From: Leucobacter chromiireducens subsp. solipictus
Lineage (GTDB): Bacteria > Actinomycetota > Actinomycetes > Actinomycetales > Microbacteriaceae
DNA: 64,000 nt
Assembly: GCF_016758195.1 (NCBI RefSeq)
Contig: NZ_QYAC01000003.1
Location: 248,001-312,000, forward strand
Reading direction: 5' to 3'
Shown here: positions 11,136-19,620 of the stretch, piece by piece
Layout: every line of letters starts with the position of its first letter
Numbering within the stretch: position 1 is the first letter of the stretch
Notes under the pieces: generated by a model
The model's input: the letters and a program-made list of their open reading frames with translations, nothing else
Told to the model about the DNA's origin: nothing
Databases searched by the model: none
Program-made: the position numbers and the translations under genes

Positions 11136-11762
11136 ATGTCGACCCTGCGAGATCCCGTCGGTCCCAAGGACCGGAAGGTCTACATTCGGCGTCGCTTGCT
11201 CGTCCTGGCCGGACTGCTCGCATTGATCGCGGTGATCGTCCTGGTGATCGTGAAGCCCGGATCGGGGAACGACGTGCCCGAAGCCGGGAAAGTCGAGGTC
11301 CCGGCGGGGCTCGAAACCGAAGCTCCGGACGCCGAGCCGGACGCGGACGGGTCGGCCCCGGAGGCCTGCACCGCGGGGCAACTGACCGTGACCCCGGTCA
11401 CCGACAAGGGCGACTATGCCGCCGGGGAACTGCCCGCGCTCTCGCTCACGGTCGAGAACACGGGCGAGGCCGCCTGCACGGCGGACCTGGGCACCGCGGG
11501 CATGGCCCTCGTCGTCTCGAGCGGTGACGATGAGGTGTGGCGATCGGTGGACTGCCAGGAGAATCCGGAGTCGCTGCCCGTGATTCTTGATCCGGGCACG
11601 CCGGTCGAGAGCGAGGCCGTGCAGTGGGACCGCACGCGCTCCAGTGCGGAGACCTGCAGTATCACGCGGGACCCGGTGAACGCGGACGGCGCGTCCTATC
11701 ACCTGCGCGTGTCGATCGCGGGAACCCAGGGCAGCGGCACCGCGCAGTTCCTGTTGTACTAG
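11136..11762 (+). CDS. Membrane-anchored extracytoplasmic protein, unknown function
   Basis: 208 aa. A basic N-terminus (PKDRKVYIRRRL) is followed by one membrane helix (about residues 19-39), an acidic Pro/Glu/Asp linker (about 45-75) and an outer domain of about 130 residues rich in Thr/Val strands with four cysteines. The topology is N-in with the domain outside, and the fold looks like an Ig-type beta sandwich. Proteins of this build are common in Microbacteriaceae, without a known role. The stop codon shares the tetranucleotide CTAG with the stop of the convergent C39 gene. Confidence 0.7.
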   Translation: MSTLRDPVGPKDRKVYIRRRLLVLAGLLALIAVIVLVIVKPGSGNDVPEAGKVEVPAGLETEAPDAEPDADGSAPEACTAGQLTVTPVTDKGDYAAGELPALSLTVENTGEAACTADLGTAGMALVVSSGDDEVWRSVDCQENPESLPVILDPGTPVESEAVQWDRTRSSAETCSITRDPVNADGASYHLRVSIAGTQGSGTAQFLLY

Positions 11763-12994
11763 CCGGCGAGCCCGCTCTGGGCTGGGGAGGCCTGCTCGCT
11801 GCTCGCTCCGACCGGCCGTGAGCCCGGTTCGGCCGGGAGCACGATCGCGCCGCGGAACGCCGGATCGCCCCAGCGGGTCACTCGGTCGATCGTGGCGAAA
11901 GGCAGCGGCAGGGCAAACGTGTCGACCCAGGTCTCGCCGTTCGGGGCCTGCACCCACGGGTCCGCGATGAGCAGCGCGTCGCCCACGACCTCGGTGGCCA
12001 GCACCCAGTGCGGGGTCGGGTCGGCAATGAGCTCGGTCAGGTCGATGAGCAGCAGCACCTGGGCGCCCCCGCGCACGAATGACACGATCTCGTCGACCTC
12101 GAGCCAGCGCCGTTCGAGCGGCAGGCCCAGCGCCTCCGCCTGGCGCAGCGATTCGAGCTGTAGGTCGATGCGCAGCTCCTGCTCCCAGGTCTGCTCGGAG
12201 AATTCCTCGATGAACACGGGATCGGGGGTGCTCAAGAAGATGTGGGGTCGCGCACTCAGGGTGCCCGAGTCGGCGCCGAGCTTCGCCGTCTCGACCGCGA
12301 GGCCGATCGGCTCGCAGGCCGGGAGGTTCGTTGCGCGCCGCCAGAACGCGATCTCCGCGGCCCGGTTCTCGGCACCGTTGTCGGCCTGGAAGTCACCAAG
12401 CCCACGCTGCTCCAGCGCGGTGAGCGCTGCGACCGCGCCGCAGGTCACATCGGTGGTCTGCCCGTAGTAGGGAGCGGTGCGCGTGGGCGCAGGAACGCGC
12501 CAGAACGACCAAGCCGCAACCGCGCTGGGCTCCTCCGCGCGGGTGCTGGGCACCGAGGGCACGGGGGTGCCGGCCGCCGCGAACCCGGCGGCTTCGAGCG
12601 CCGCGCGCTGGGCCTCGGTGAGTGGCGCGAGCGTGAGGTGCTCCTCGAAGTGCACGGCAAGAGGTGCGGGGTGCTCCTCGGTTCCCGGTTCGCCGGCGAG
12701 GTCATCGCGCGCGGCGGCGACGAGGGCCGCCCACACCTCTGCGGACCCGGCCACCACATCCACGATCTTGCGATACGCGGAGAAGGGGCGGGCCGCGGTG
12801 AGGGCTGCGCCCAGCACCGATCCCGAGCTGTCGCGCGCAGTGCTGGTGCGCGGGGTCCAGAGCTCGCGTTCCACGTCCCAGAGGGCGGCGCGCTCGGCCG
12901 CGTTCGCGCCGAGAGCTGCAGCGTCGCGCAGCTCAGTGGGCAGCGCCGCCCCCGACTGCGAATCGAAAGTGATGTCGTGCGTTGCGGAGGTCAT
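11759..12994 (-). CDS. Cytosolic peptidase C39-like cysteine peptidase, last gene of a peptide importer operon
   Basis: 411 aa. Residues 1-170 match no domain I recognise. From about 175 there is a C39-like papain-fold core: C185 in YYGQTTDVTCGAVAAL, H329 in TPHWVLATEV and D345 in LLIADPW fit a Cys-His-Asp triad. There is no signal peptide and no membrane segment, so it acts in the cytosol, unlike bacteriocin-exporter C39 domains, which are fused to ABC exporters. The ATG overlaps the stop of the ABC ATPase by 4 nt (ATGA), so it is made together with the importer. The likely job is cutting or trimming an imported peptide-like substrate; that is inference. Confidence 0.75.
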   Translation of the reverse strand: MTSATHDITFDSQSGAALPTELRDAAALGANAAERAALWDVERELWTPRTSTARDSSGSVLGAALTAARPFSAYRKIVDVVAGSAEVWAALVAAARDDLAGEPGTEEHPAPLAVHFEEHLTLAPLTEAQRAALEAAGFAAAGTPVPSVPSTRAEEPSAVAAWSFWRVPAPTRTAPYYGQTTDVTCGAVAALTALEQRGLGDFQADNGAENRAAEIAFWRRATNLPACEPIGLAVETAKLGADSGTLSARPHIFLSTPDPVFIEEFSEQTWEQELRIDLQLESLRQAEALGLPLERRWLEVDEIVSFVRGGAQVLLLIDLTELIADPTPHWVLATEVVGDALLIADPWVQAPNGETWVDTFALPLPFATIDRVTRWGDPAFRGAIVLPAEPGSRPVGASSEQASPAQSGLAG

Positions 12995-14619
12995 GCCCGC
13001 TCCTCTCGTGGAAGTGATGTGTCTCGCTCGTGCGCGATGCTGTCGCGCTCGGCAGCCGCGACGAGCACCTGGGTATAGGGGTGCTGCGGATCTCGGAGGA
13101 CCGCAGCGGTGTTGCCGTGCTCAACGATCTCGCCCAGCCGGAGCACCGTGATGCGGTCGGCAATGCGCGCCACGACCCCGAGATCGTGCGTGATGAAGAG
13201 CATCGCGAGCTGGAGCTCGTCGCGCAGCCGGGCGAGCAGCGCGAGAATCTGCGCCTGCACGGACACATCGAGTGCCGAGACACTCTCGTCGCAGATGAGC
13301 ACCTGCGGGTTTGGCGCGAGCGCCCGTGCGATCGCCACGCGCTGCCGCTGCCCGCCGGAGAGCTGCGCGGGCCGGCGATCAGCCAGCGCGGGATCGAGCT
13401 CGACGAGTCGCAGCAACTCGTCGACGCTGCGGCCCCGCTGACCGCCCGCGCGCAGCGCCTCATCGAGCGACTCGCGGATGGTGAACACCGGGTTGAGCGT
13501 GGAGTACGGGTCCTGGAACACGACCTGGATCTCGCCGGGGGTGCGGCCGCGCCGACCCGCGGGGAGCGTACGCCCGGCGAGCCGGACTTCGCCCGTGTCA
13601 GGCCGCTCGAGGCCGGCGATTGCGCGCGCGAGCGTGGTCTTCCCGGATCCCGACTCGCCAACGATCGCGAGCACCTCGCCCGCGGCGACGGACACCGTGG
13701 CGTCGGCGAGCGCGGTGGTGGCGCCGAACCGCTTGGAGAGGTGCTCGGCCTCAAGCAGCGGCTCCGGCCGGGCCTCAGGCTCACGCAGCTCATCCGTGAC
13801 GGACAAGTTCGCGGCGATGAGCTGGCGCGTGTACGGGTGCTCGGGGGCGCGAAGCACCTCTGCCGTCACGCCACGCTCCACCACCTCGCCCTGCCGCATG
13901 ACGAGGACGCGGTCGGCCCGCCCCTCGATGACCCCCAGATCGTGACTGATGAGGATCAGGCTCATCCGGTGCGCGAGCTGCAGCTCGCGGAGGAGATCGA
14001 GCACCTCGCCCTGCGTGCTGGCATCGAGCGCGGTGGTCGGCTCGTCCGCAATGAGGAGGCGCGGCTCGGCCGCAAGTGCCGCGGCGATCGCGACGCGCTG
14101 CCGCATGCCGCCCGAGAGTTCACCCGGGTACTGCCGCGCGACTCGCTCGGGCAAACGCACCTCCGCGAGACGGCGCAGCACCTCCTCGCGCACGACGGAC
14201 GTGCCGATGCGCTGTCCGGTTGCGGCGGCGCGCGCTTCGATCGTGTCGGCGATCTGCGCGCCACAGCGCAGCACTGGGCTGAGACTCGTGAAGGGATCCT
14301 GCAGGAGCAGCACCGCGCGACGCCCGCGCACGGCCGCCCAATCCGCGTCGCGTGCGGAGGCGAGATCGTACGCGTGGTCGTCGATGCGCGCATCGCCCGT
14401 CGCGTGCACTCCGCGGGGGAGGAGTCCGGTGAGCGCGCGGGCGGTCATCGACTTTCCGGAGCCGGACTCGCCGATCACGGCGAGCAGTTCGCCCGGCGCG
14501 ACCGTGAAATCGACGGGAGCGACGAGCGTTCGCTCGCCCGCCACGACGCGCAGACCGGAGACGGCAACACCGGGGGGCGTGCCCTGAGCGTTGAACTGTG
14601 TGTCCGATGAGGTGATCAC
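12991..14619 (-). CDS. Dipeptide/oligopeptide-type ABC transporter, fused double ATPase
   Basis: 542 aa. Two complete ABC cassettes in one chain, equal to a DppD-DppF fusion: Walker A GESGSGKS (about residue 48) with signature LSGGMRQRVAIA, then Walker A GESGSGKT with signature LSGGQRQRVAIA and Walker B VLICDESVSALD. It powers uptake through the two permeases encoded upstream. The GTG start at 14619 overlaps the permease stop by 4 nt; a longer open frame upstream lies inside the permease gene and is not used. It is coupled at its end to the C39 gene. Confidence 0.93.
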   Translation of the reverse strand: MITSSDTQFNAQGTPPGVAVSGLRVVAGERTLVAPVDFTVAPGELLAVIGESGSGKSMTARALTGLLPRGVHATGDARIDDHAYDLASARDADWAAVRGRRAVLLLQDPFTSLSPVLRCGAQIADTIEARAAATGQRIGTSVVREEVLRRLAEVRLPERVARQYPGELSGGMRQRVAIAAALAAEPRLLIADEPTTALDASTQGEVLDLLRELQLAHRMSLILISHDLGVIEGRADRVLVMRQGEVVERGVTAEVLRAPEHPYTRQLIAANLSVTDELREPEARPEPLLEAEHLSKRFGATTALADATVSVAAGEVLAIVGESGSGKTTLARAIAGLERPDTGEVRLAGRTLPAGRRGRTPGEIQVVFQDPYSTLNPVFTIRESLDEALRAGGQRGRSVDELLRLVELDPALADRRPAQLSGGQRQRVAIARALAPNPQVLICDESVSALDVSVQAQILALLARLRDELQLAMLFITHDLGVVARIADRITVLRLGEIVEHGNTAAVLRDPQHPYTQVLVAAAERDSIAHERDTSLPREERA

Positions 14620-15482
14620 TGCATCCCCCGTTCGCGGAGTCGCTCGCCGAGGTGATCGCCGAGCACGTTGATGGCCATCGCGACGAGCACGATGAGAATC
14701 GCTGGCACCACCATCATCGCCGGGTTGTCGCCGAGGATGCCGCGGCCGTCGGTGATCTGGCGGCCCCAGTCGGGGGTGCCGGGCGCGACGCCGATTCCGA
14801 GGAAGGAGAGCGAGGAGAGCGTGACGAGCGCGATCGCGAGGTTCAGCATGAAGTTGGTCATGATGAGCGGCCACACGTTCGGCACGATGTGCTTGAACAT
14901 GATGCGCGCGGGTGACAGTGACAGCATCTGCGCGGCCTCGATGTACGGCCGCGGCGCCTGCTCGGTGACCCCGGCGCGAAGGATCCGGATGTCCGAGGGG
15001 CAGAAGAGCAGCACCAGCATGATGACGGTCACCCAGTAGCCAGCGCCGAAGATACCGGCGACCACGAGCGCGACGAGCATGACCGGGAGCGAGAGCAGAA
15101 TGTCGACCACGCGGCCCACGATCCAATCGACCGGTCCGCGGAGGTAGCCGGCTACGGTGCCGATGAGGATGGCGAGCAGCATCGATCCCGCAGCGATGAC
15201 GACGGGGCCAGCCACCGCGGATCCCGTGCCCGCGAGCGTGAGCAGCAGCACATCTCGCCCCAGCTCGTCCGTGCCGAGCAGGTGCCCGGGGGAGCCCGCG
15301 GGCAGCAGCGAATCGAGGATGCTCTGCGTCGTGGCGAGCTCGGTGAGGAACGGCGAGGCAATCGCGGCGAGCACCACGAGCGCGAGGAACACCGCGGCGA
15401 GCGTAGACACCCAGTCGCGGGGGCGGCCGGGCGCGACCCGCACGCCGTTGAGCAGGGAGACCTGTCGGGTCCGCGGGGTCAT
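14616..15482 (-). CDS. Peptide-type ABC transporter permease (DppC/OppC family)
   Basis: 288 aa. Six predicted membrane helices; the first lies at about residues 24-44. The C-terminal inner-membrane component signature region (FLGIGVAPGTPDWGRQI) is present, as usual for DppC, and couples to the ATPase through the EAA loop (YIEAAQMLSLSPARIMFKHI). It starts within the stop of the DppB-like gene (4-nt ATGA overlap) and ends overlapping the ATPase start, so the operon is tightly coupled. Confidence 0.92.
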   Translation of the reverse strand: MTPRTRQVSLLNGVRVAPGRPRDWVSTLAAVFLALVVLAAIASPFLTELATTQSILDSLLPAGSPGHLLGTDELGRDVLLLTLAGTGSAVAGPVVIAAGSMLLAILIGTVAGYLRGPVDWIVGRVVDILLSLPVMLVALVVAGIFGAGYWVTVIMLVLLFCPSDIRILRAGVTEQAPRPYIEAAQMLSLSPARIMFKHIVPNVWPLIMTNFMLNLAIALVTLSSLSFLGIGVAPGTPDWGRQITDGRGILGDNPAMMVVPAILIVLVAMAINVLGDHLGERLRERGMQ

Positions 15483-16468
15483 GCGCTCAGCTCCCGTGCT
15501 CGGACTCGCGGATCGAGCAGCAGGTAGCTCATGTCCACGAGGATGGTGATGATCGCGATCGCCGCCGCGACGAGGAGGGTGATCGCCTGCACGACGGGCA
15601 GATCCTTGAAGAGCACGGCCTCTTGCAGCAGCTGGCCGATGCCCGGCAATGCGAAGACGGTCTCAACGATGATCGTGCCCCCGATGATGAAGGTCAGAAT
15701 GAGCCCGGCACTGGTGACGATCGGGATCAGGGCCGCGCGCAGTGCGATGCGCCGCACCCGGCCCTCGGGGATGCCGCGCGCCCGTGCGAAGGTGATCGCG
15801 TCGCTCTCGAGCTCGCGGAGCACCGCGGCCCGCGTCATGCGCATCAGGATCGCTCCGATGCCTGCGGCGAGCACCGCGGCGGGCAGGAAGAGGTGCCACA
15901 GCTGATCGAGCGGGCCGTCGCCGGCACCGTACGCGGGGAAGATGGGGATCGCGATCGCGAAGACGGTGATCGCGAGGATCGCGAGCGCGAAGCTCGGCGC
16001 AGACAGCCCGAAGAGCGCGGTGGCGCTCGCGACGCGGTCGACGGGGGTACCGGCGCGCGCGGCGCTCACGATGCCGAGCGGCACCGCGGTGATGAGCGCG
16101 AGCACAAACGAGAGCCCGATGAGCAGCGAGGTGATGCCGAGCCGGCTGCCGATCACCGCGGTGACCGGCTGCTGGAGCCGGATCGAGACGCCGAAGTCAC
16201 CGCGAACGGCGCTCCACAGCCAGTCGACGTACCGCACGAGGAACGGGTCATCGAGGTGGTACTGCGCCCGGATCGCGGCGATCGCTTCGGGCGAGCTCGG
16301 CCGGTTGCCGAGCAGGTTCTTCACGAGATCGCCCGGGGCGAGGTACAAGAGCGTGAAAGTGAGGAACGAGAGCACCAGCAGGATGACGAGCACCCCGCCG
16401 ATGCGCAGCGTGAGCGTGCGGGCCAGGCGGCGCCCACCGGGGGCGCCGCCTGCGCGTGTGGCTGACAT
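15479..16468 (-). CDS. Peptide-type ABC transporter permease (DppB/OppB family)
   Basis: 329 aa. A first membrane helix at about residues 22-45 is followed by the DppB-type lead LLGNRPSSPEAIAAIRAQYH and five more helices. The EAA-type loop (ITFARARGIPEGRVRRIALR) contacts the ATPase. The ATG at 16468 lies 7 bp after the stop of the binding protein, so all five genes of this operon are transcribed together. Confidence 0.92.
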   Translation of the reverse strand: MSATRAGGAPGGRRLARTLTLRIGGVLVILLVLSFLTFTLLYLAPGDLVKNLLGNRPSSPEAIAAIRAQYHLDDPFLVRYVDWLWSAVRGDFGVSIRLQQPVTAVIGSRLGITSLLIGLSFVLALITAVPLGIVSAARAGTPVDRVASATALFGLSAPSFALAILAITVFAIAIPIFPAYGAGDGPLDQLWHLFLPAAVLAAGIGAILMRMTRAAVLRELESDAITFARARGIPEGRVRRIALRAALIPIVTSAGLILTFIIGGTIIVETVFALPGIGQLLQEAVLFKDLPVVQAITLLVAAAIAIITILVDMSYLLLDPRVRARELSA

Positions 16469-16475
16469 GGGGTGC

Positions 16476-18104
16476 TTACTTCGCCTCAGCAGCGAACAGC
16501 TGCGCGCCCCACGGTCCCGTGAAGGTGTACGGGCCGTAGTCGGTGAGCCCCACGTTGTTCGAGAAGGCCGTGACCGACTTGCCCCACCAGATCGGCGCGT
16601 TCACCACGTGCTCCGCATTGAGCGTCTCGAGTTCGAGCAGCTGTGCGGCGCGTTCGGTCGGATCGGTGAGCGCGTTTGCCTCCGCGATGAGTGCGGCGGC
16701 CTCGTCGCTCTCGAAACCGTTCGGGTTGTCGGGGCCCACGAGGTAGCTGTTTACCTCGGCCGGGTCGCCGGTCGTCGAGAAGTACCACATGAATCCGAGG
16801 CCGTGCTCGCCGTCACCGATGGTGGCGAGCCACTCCTCGATGGGCACCTCGCGCACCTTCACCGTGATTCCGATCTCGCCAAGGTTCTCGGCAATCGCCT
16901 GCGCGGCGATGCCCAGCTGCGGGCCCGTGTTCGGGTAGGTGAGCTCGGTCGTGAGGTCCTTCGCGTCCGTCTCGGCGATGAGTTTCTTCGCCGCGTCGAG
17001 GTCGAGGTCGTGCTGCGGGGTCTTCGCGAGCTCGGCGCGCGCCTCGTCGCCGTCGAACGCCTGGGCGAGCGACTCGGGGGTCATGATCGCGCTGGCGGCC
17101 TCGCCGTAGCCGCGCAGCAGCTTCTCAGCGATGGCGGTGCGGTCGACGCTCAGCGCGATCGCCTCGCGCACCTTCTGATCGTCGAACGGGGCCACGCGCT
17201 GGTCGAAGAGCAGCCCGACGTACGAGAGGTCGTTCATCGACTCCACGCGCATGTCGCTGATCTTCTGCCACTCGGCAGCCTGGTTGATCGGCACGTTGAA
17301 CGCGATGTCGATGTCGCCCTTCTGTGCGGCGGCGAGACGGGTGTTCGCGTCGGGGATGAAGTTCACACGGATGCTCTTCGCCTTGGGCACGCCGCCCCAC
17401 CAGGTGTCCACGCGCTCGAGGAGCACGTGCGAGTCGGGCTGGAACTCGGTGACCTCGTACGGGCCCGTGCCCATGAGCAGGGACGCGCTCGTGCCGACCT
17501 TGCCGGCGTGCTCCTCCCAGAACTTCTGCTGGGTGACCACGAGGGCGCCCGAGTTCGAGAGGTTCACGAGGAACGTGGCGTCGGGGGCCTTGCTCGTCAC
17601 GGTGACCTCGCGGTCGCCGGTCTTCTCGACCGACGCGAGGTTGTTCAGGTAGTACGAGATACCCGGGGAGAGCTCGGGATCCTGCGCGCGCTGCAGGCTG
17701 GACACGACGTCCTCGGGTGTGACCGCGTCGCCGTTCTGGAACTTCGCGTCCGCGCGCAGCGTGAACACGTAGGTGGAGTCATCCGGCGTCTCCCAGGCCT
17801 CGGCGAGGGCGGGGATGATCGCGCCGCTCGCGTCCTGCGACACGAGCCCCTCCTGCACGGTGGCGGCGAGGTTGTAGTTCAGGATCCCGCTCTCCTGGCC
17901 GATGTAGAGGTTGGCGAGCGAACCGGGGAACGCGACCGTGACCTGATCGAGTTCGGCACCCGTGTCGACGAGCTCGACCGCGGGCTGTTCGGCGGGGGTG
18001 CCGCCGCCCGAGCAACCGACGAGAGCGAGTGTGGCGGCGATCGCGGCGGCTGCGGCGAGGCGCACGCGGCCACGGCGGCTCACGAGTGTGGGGTGAGTGT
18101 GCAT
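16476..18104 (-). CDS. Peptide-type ABC transporter substrate-binding lipoprotein (SBP family 5)
   Basis: 542 aa. A lipoprotein signal with lipobox LVGC (Cys about 30) followed by a family 5 extracellular solute-binding domain. The start at 18104 is chosen because AAAGGAG lies 9 nt upstream. Family 5 proteins bind dipeptides, oligopeptides, nickel complexes, opines or glutathione-like compounds; the ligand cannot be read from sequence. It is first in the operon SBP-permease-permease-ATPase-C39 and divergent from the PatB-type PLP enzyme, which hints that the ligand is an amino-acid or peptide conjugate. Confidence 0.92.
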   Translation of the reverse strand: MHTHPTLVSRRGRVRLAAAAAIAATLALVGCSGGGTPAEQPAVELVDTGAELDQVTVAFPGSLANLYIGQESGILNYNLAATVQEGLVSQDASGAIIPALAEAWETPDDSTYVFTLRADAKFQNGDAVTPEDVVSSLQRAQDPELSPGISYYLNNLASVEKTGDREVTVTSKAPDATFLVNLSNSGALVVTQQKFWEEHAGKVGTSASLLMGTGPYEVTEFQPDSHVLLERVDTWWGGVPKAKSIRVNFIPDANTRLAAAQKGDIDIAFNVPINQAAEWQKISDMRVESMNDLSYVGLLFDQRVAPFDDQKVREAIALSVDRTAIAEKLLRGYGEAASAIMTPESLAQAFDGDEARAELAKTPQHDLDLDAAKKLIAETDAKDLTTELTYPNTGPQLGIAAQAIAENLGEIGITVKVREVPIEEWLATIGDGEHGLGFMWYFSTTGDPAEVNSYLVGPDNPNGFESDEAAALIAEANALTDPTERAAQLLELETLNAEHVVNAPIWWGKSVTAFSNNVGLTDYGPYTFTGPWGAQLFAAEAK

Positions 18105-18409
18105 CTGTGTCGCTCCTTTGCGTACCCGGAGCCGAGTGGCTCCGCCCCCGCACGGTCGCGGTGGGTGCTGGATCGAGTGTACTGGCGGCGCGGGGCAGCC
18201 ACCGGCGCGGACGGGGCCGGTGCCGAAAGCGTAGCCGAGCATGTGGCACCGCGGCGCGGCGCGGTGACTTGCGGGGTAATGTGCGCCGCCGCGATCCGGC
18301 CCCCAAGCAAAACGGAGAGCACCCCAGCCGAAACGAAGAGCTGGCAGGTGGCGCCCAGACCTAGCCTGGAGTTCAGGGCACGACACCGTGCACGAACGAA
18401 GGAGCAGGC
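18105..18409 (+). promoter_or_regulatory. Divergent control region between importer operon and PatB-type gene
   Basis: 305 bp without a gene. On the minus strand a TACACT hexamer at 18176-18181 could drive the importer operon. On the plus strand TAGCCT at 18362-18367 lies 42 bp before the GTG of the PLP enzyme. The middle is GC-rich with CGG/CGCGG runs. The LysR regulator two genes away is a natural candidate to bind here, but I see no clear T-N11-A palindrome. Confidence 0.4.
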
Positions 18410-19564
18410 GTGCAGATCACAGCTGGGATCGCCGGGTCATCGATGCGGCCGTCGCTGGGCCGGCCGCTGGCTGAGATGGAGCGAGGGTGCGCCCCCGCAG
18501 TCACGGACGCACTGACGCGCGCGGTGGCGCAAGACGCGCTCCGCTATCTGGCGCAGGAAGATGTTTCCAGGTTGCAGCGCGGCGTCGCGGCGTGGCTGAG
18601 CGAGCGCTACGGGTGGCAGCCGAACATCGACTCGATCCGCCCGGTAGCCGACCTCGTCGCGGGGTTCCGCGCCGTGCTCACGCACCTGCTCCCCGAGGGC
18701 CAGCCCATCATCGTGCCCACCCCGGGCTACATGCCGTTTCTCTCGGTGCCGCAGCAGATCGGCCACCCGGTCATCGAGGTGCCCATGCGTCGCGATGGCG
18801 CGGCGGGCTGGCGCTACGACTTTCCCGCGCTGCGCGCCGCGTTTGAGGCCGGGGCCCGGCTCCTGGTGCTGTGCAACCCCCACAACCCGATCGGCAAGGT
18901 CGCGACGGAGGCCGAGCTCGCCGAAGTTGAGGCGCTCGTCGCGGAGTTCGACGGCGTGGTGTTCGCCGACGAGATCCACGCTCCGCTCGTGCTCGGCACG
19001 GGTGAGCACATTGTGTACGCGGCGCGCACGGAGCGCGCCGCCGCGCACACGATCACCGCGACCTCGGCGACGAAGGCGTTCAACATTCCGGGCGCGAAGT
19101 GTGGGCAGCTGATCTTTTCGAACCCGGAGCAGCTCGCCGAGTGGCGCCGGGTGGGCCACTGGCATGAGCACCAGACGGCCGTGCTCGGCGTGGTGGCGAC
19201 GACCGCAGCGTACGCCGAGGGGCGCGAGTGGCTGCGCGACACCGTGGGCGAGCTCGCCGCAACCGTCGATGAGGCGGTGGCGCTGCTTCGAGCGACGGCC
19301 GCGGAGACCGGGATCCGGGTGATCGCCCCCGAAGCGACGTACCTGCTGTGGCTCGACCTCAGCGAAACGGGGCTGCTGCGTGAGGGGCAGAGCGCGGCCG
19401 AGGCGGTGCGCGAGGCGGCGCAGGTCGTGGTGACGGACGGCTCGTCCTGCGGGGCCGCGGGCACCGGCAGCGTGCGATTCAATGCGGCGCTCAGCCACGC
19501 GGATACGATGGAGGCGGTGCGGCGTCTCGTCGCCGCGGCCGCCGCGGCACCGCGCGCGGCGTAG
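18410..19564 (+). CDS. PLP-dependent aminotransferase-fold enzyme of the MalY/PatB type (possible C-S beta-lyase)
   Basis: 384 aa. A fold-type I PLP enzyme: the substrate/cofactor segment LCNPHNPIG, the DEIHAPLVL stretch and the PLP lysine K222 in ATSATKAFNIPGAK are all typical of MalY/PatB proteins, which often act as cystathionine or cysteine-conjugate beta-lyases rather than aminotransferases. The GTG at 18410 has GAAGGAG 6 nt upstream. It sits divergent from a peptide importer operon with a C39 peptidase and directly upstream of a LysR regulator. A beta-lyase acting on an imported conjugate is the best guess; a transaminase remains possible. Confidence 0.85.
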   Translation: MQITAGIAGSSMRPSLGRPLAEMERGCAPAVTDALTRAVAQDALRYLAQEDVSRLQRGVAAWLSERYGWQPNIDSIRPVADLVAGFRAVLTHLLPEGQPIIVPTPGYMPFLSVPQQIGHPVIEVPMRRDGAAGWRYDFPALRAAFEAGARLLVLCNPHNPIGKVATEAELAEVEALVAEFDGVVFADEIHAPLVLGTGEHIVYAARTERAAAHTITATSATKAFNIPGAKCGQLIFSNPEQLAEWRRVGHWHEHQTAVLGVVATTAAYAEGREWLRDTVGELAATVDEAVALLRATAAETGIRVIAPEATYLLWLDLSETGLLREGQSAAEAVREAAQVVVTDGSSCGAAGTGSVRFNAALSHADTMEAVRRLVAAAAAAPRAA

Positions 19565-19620
19565 CGAACCGGCGACACGATCGCCGCGCCGTACGAGCAC
19601 CGGGCGCGAAGGAGGCAGGC

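Noticed and set aside
11759..18104. Bacteriocin export system because of the C39 domain
   Set aside because: The transporter has a binding lipoprotein and Dpp-type permeases, so it imports. The peptidase is a separate soluble protein and no leader-GG precursor gene is seen.
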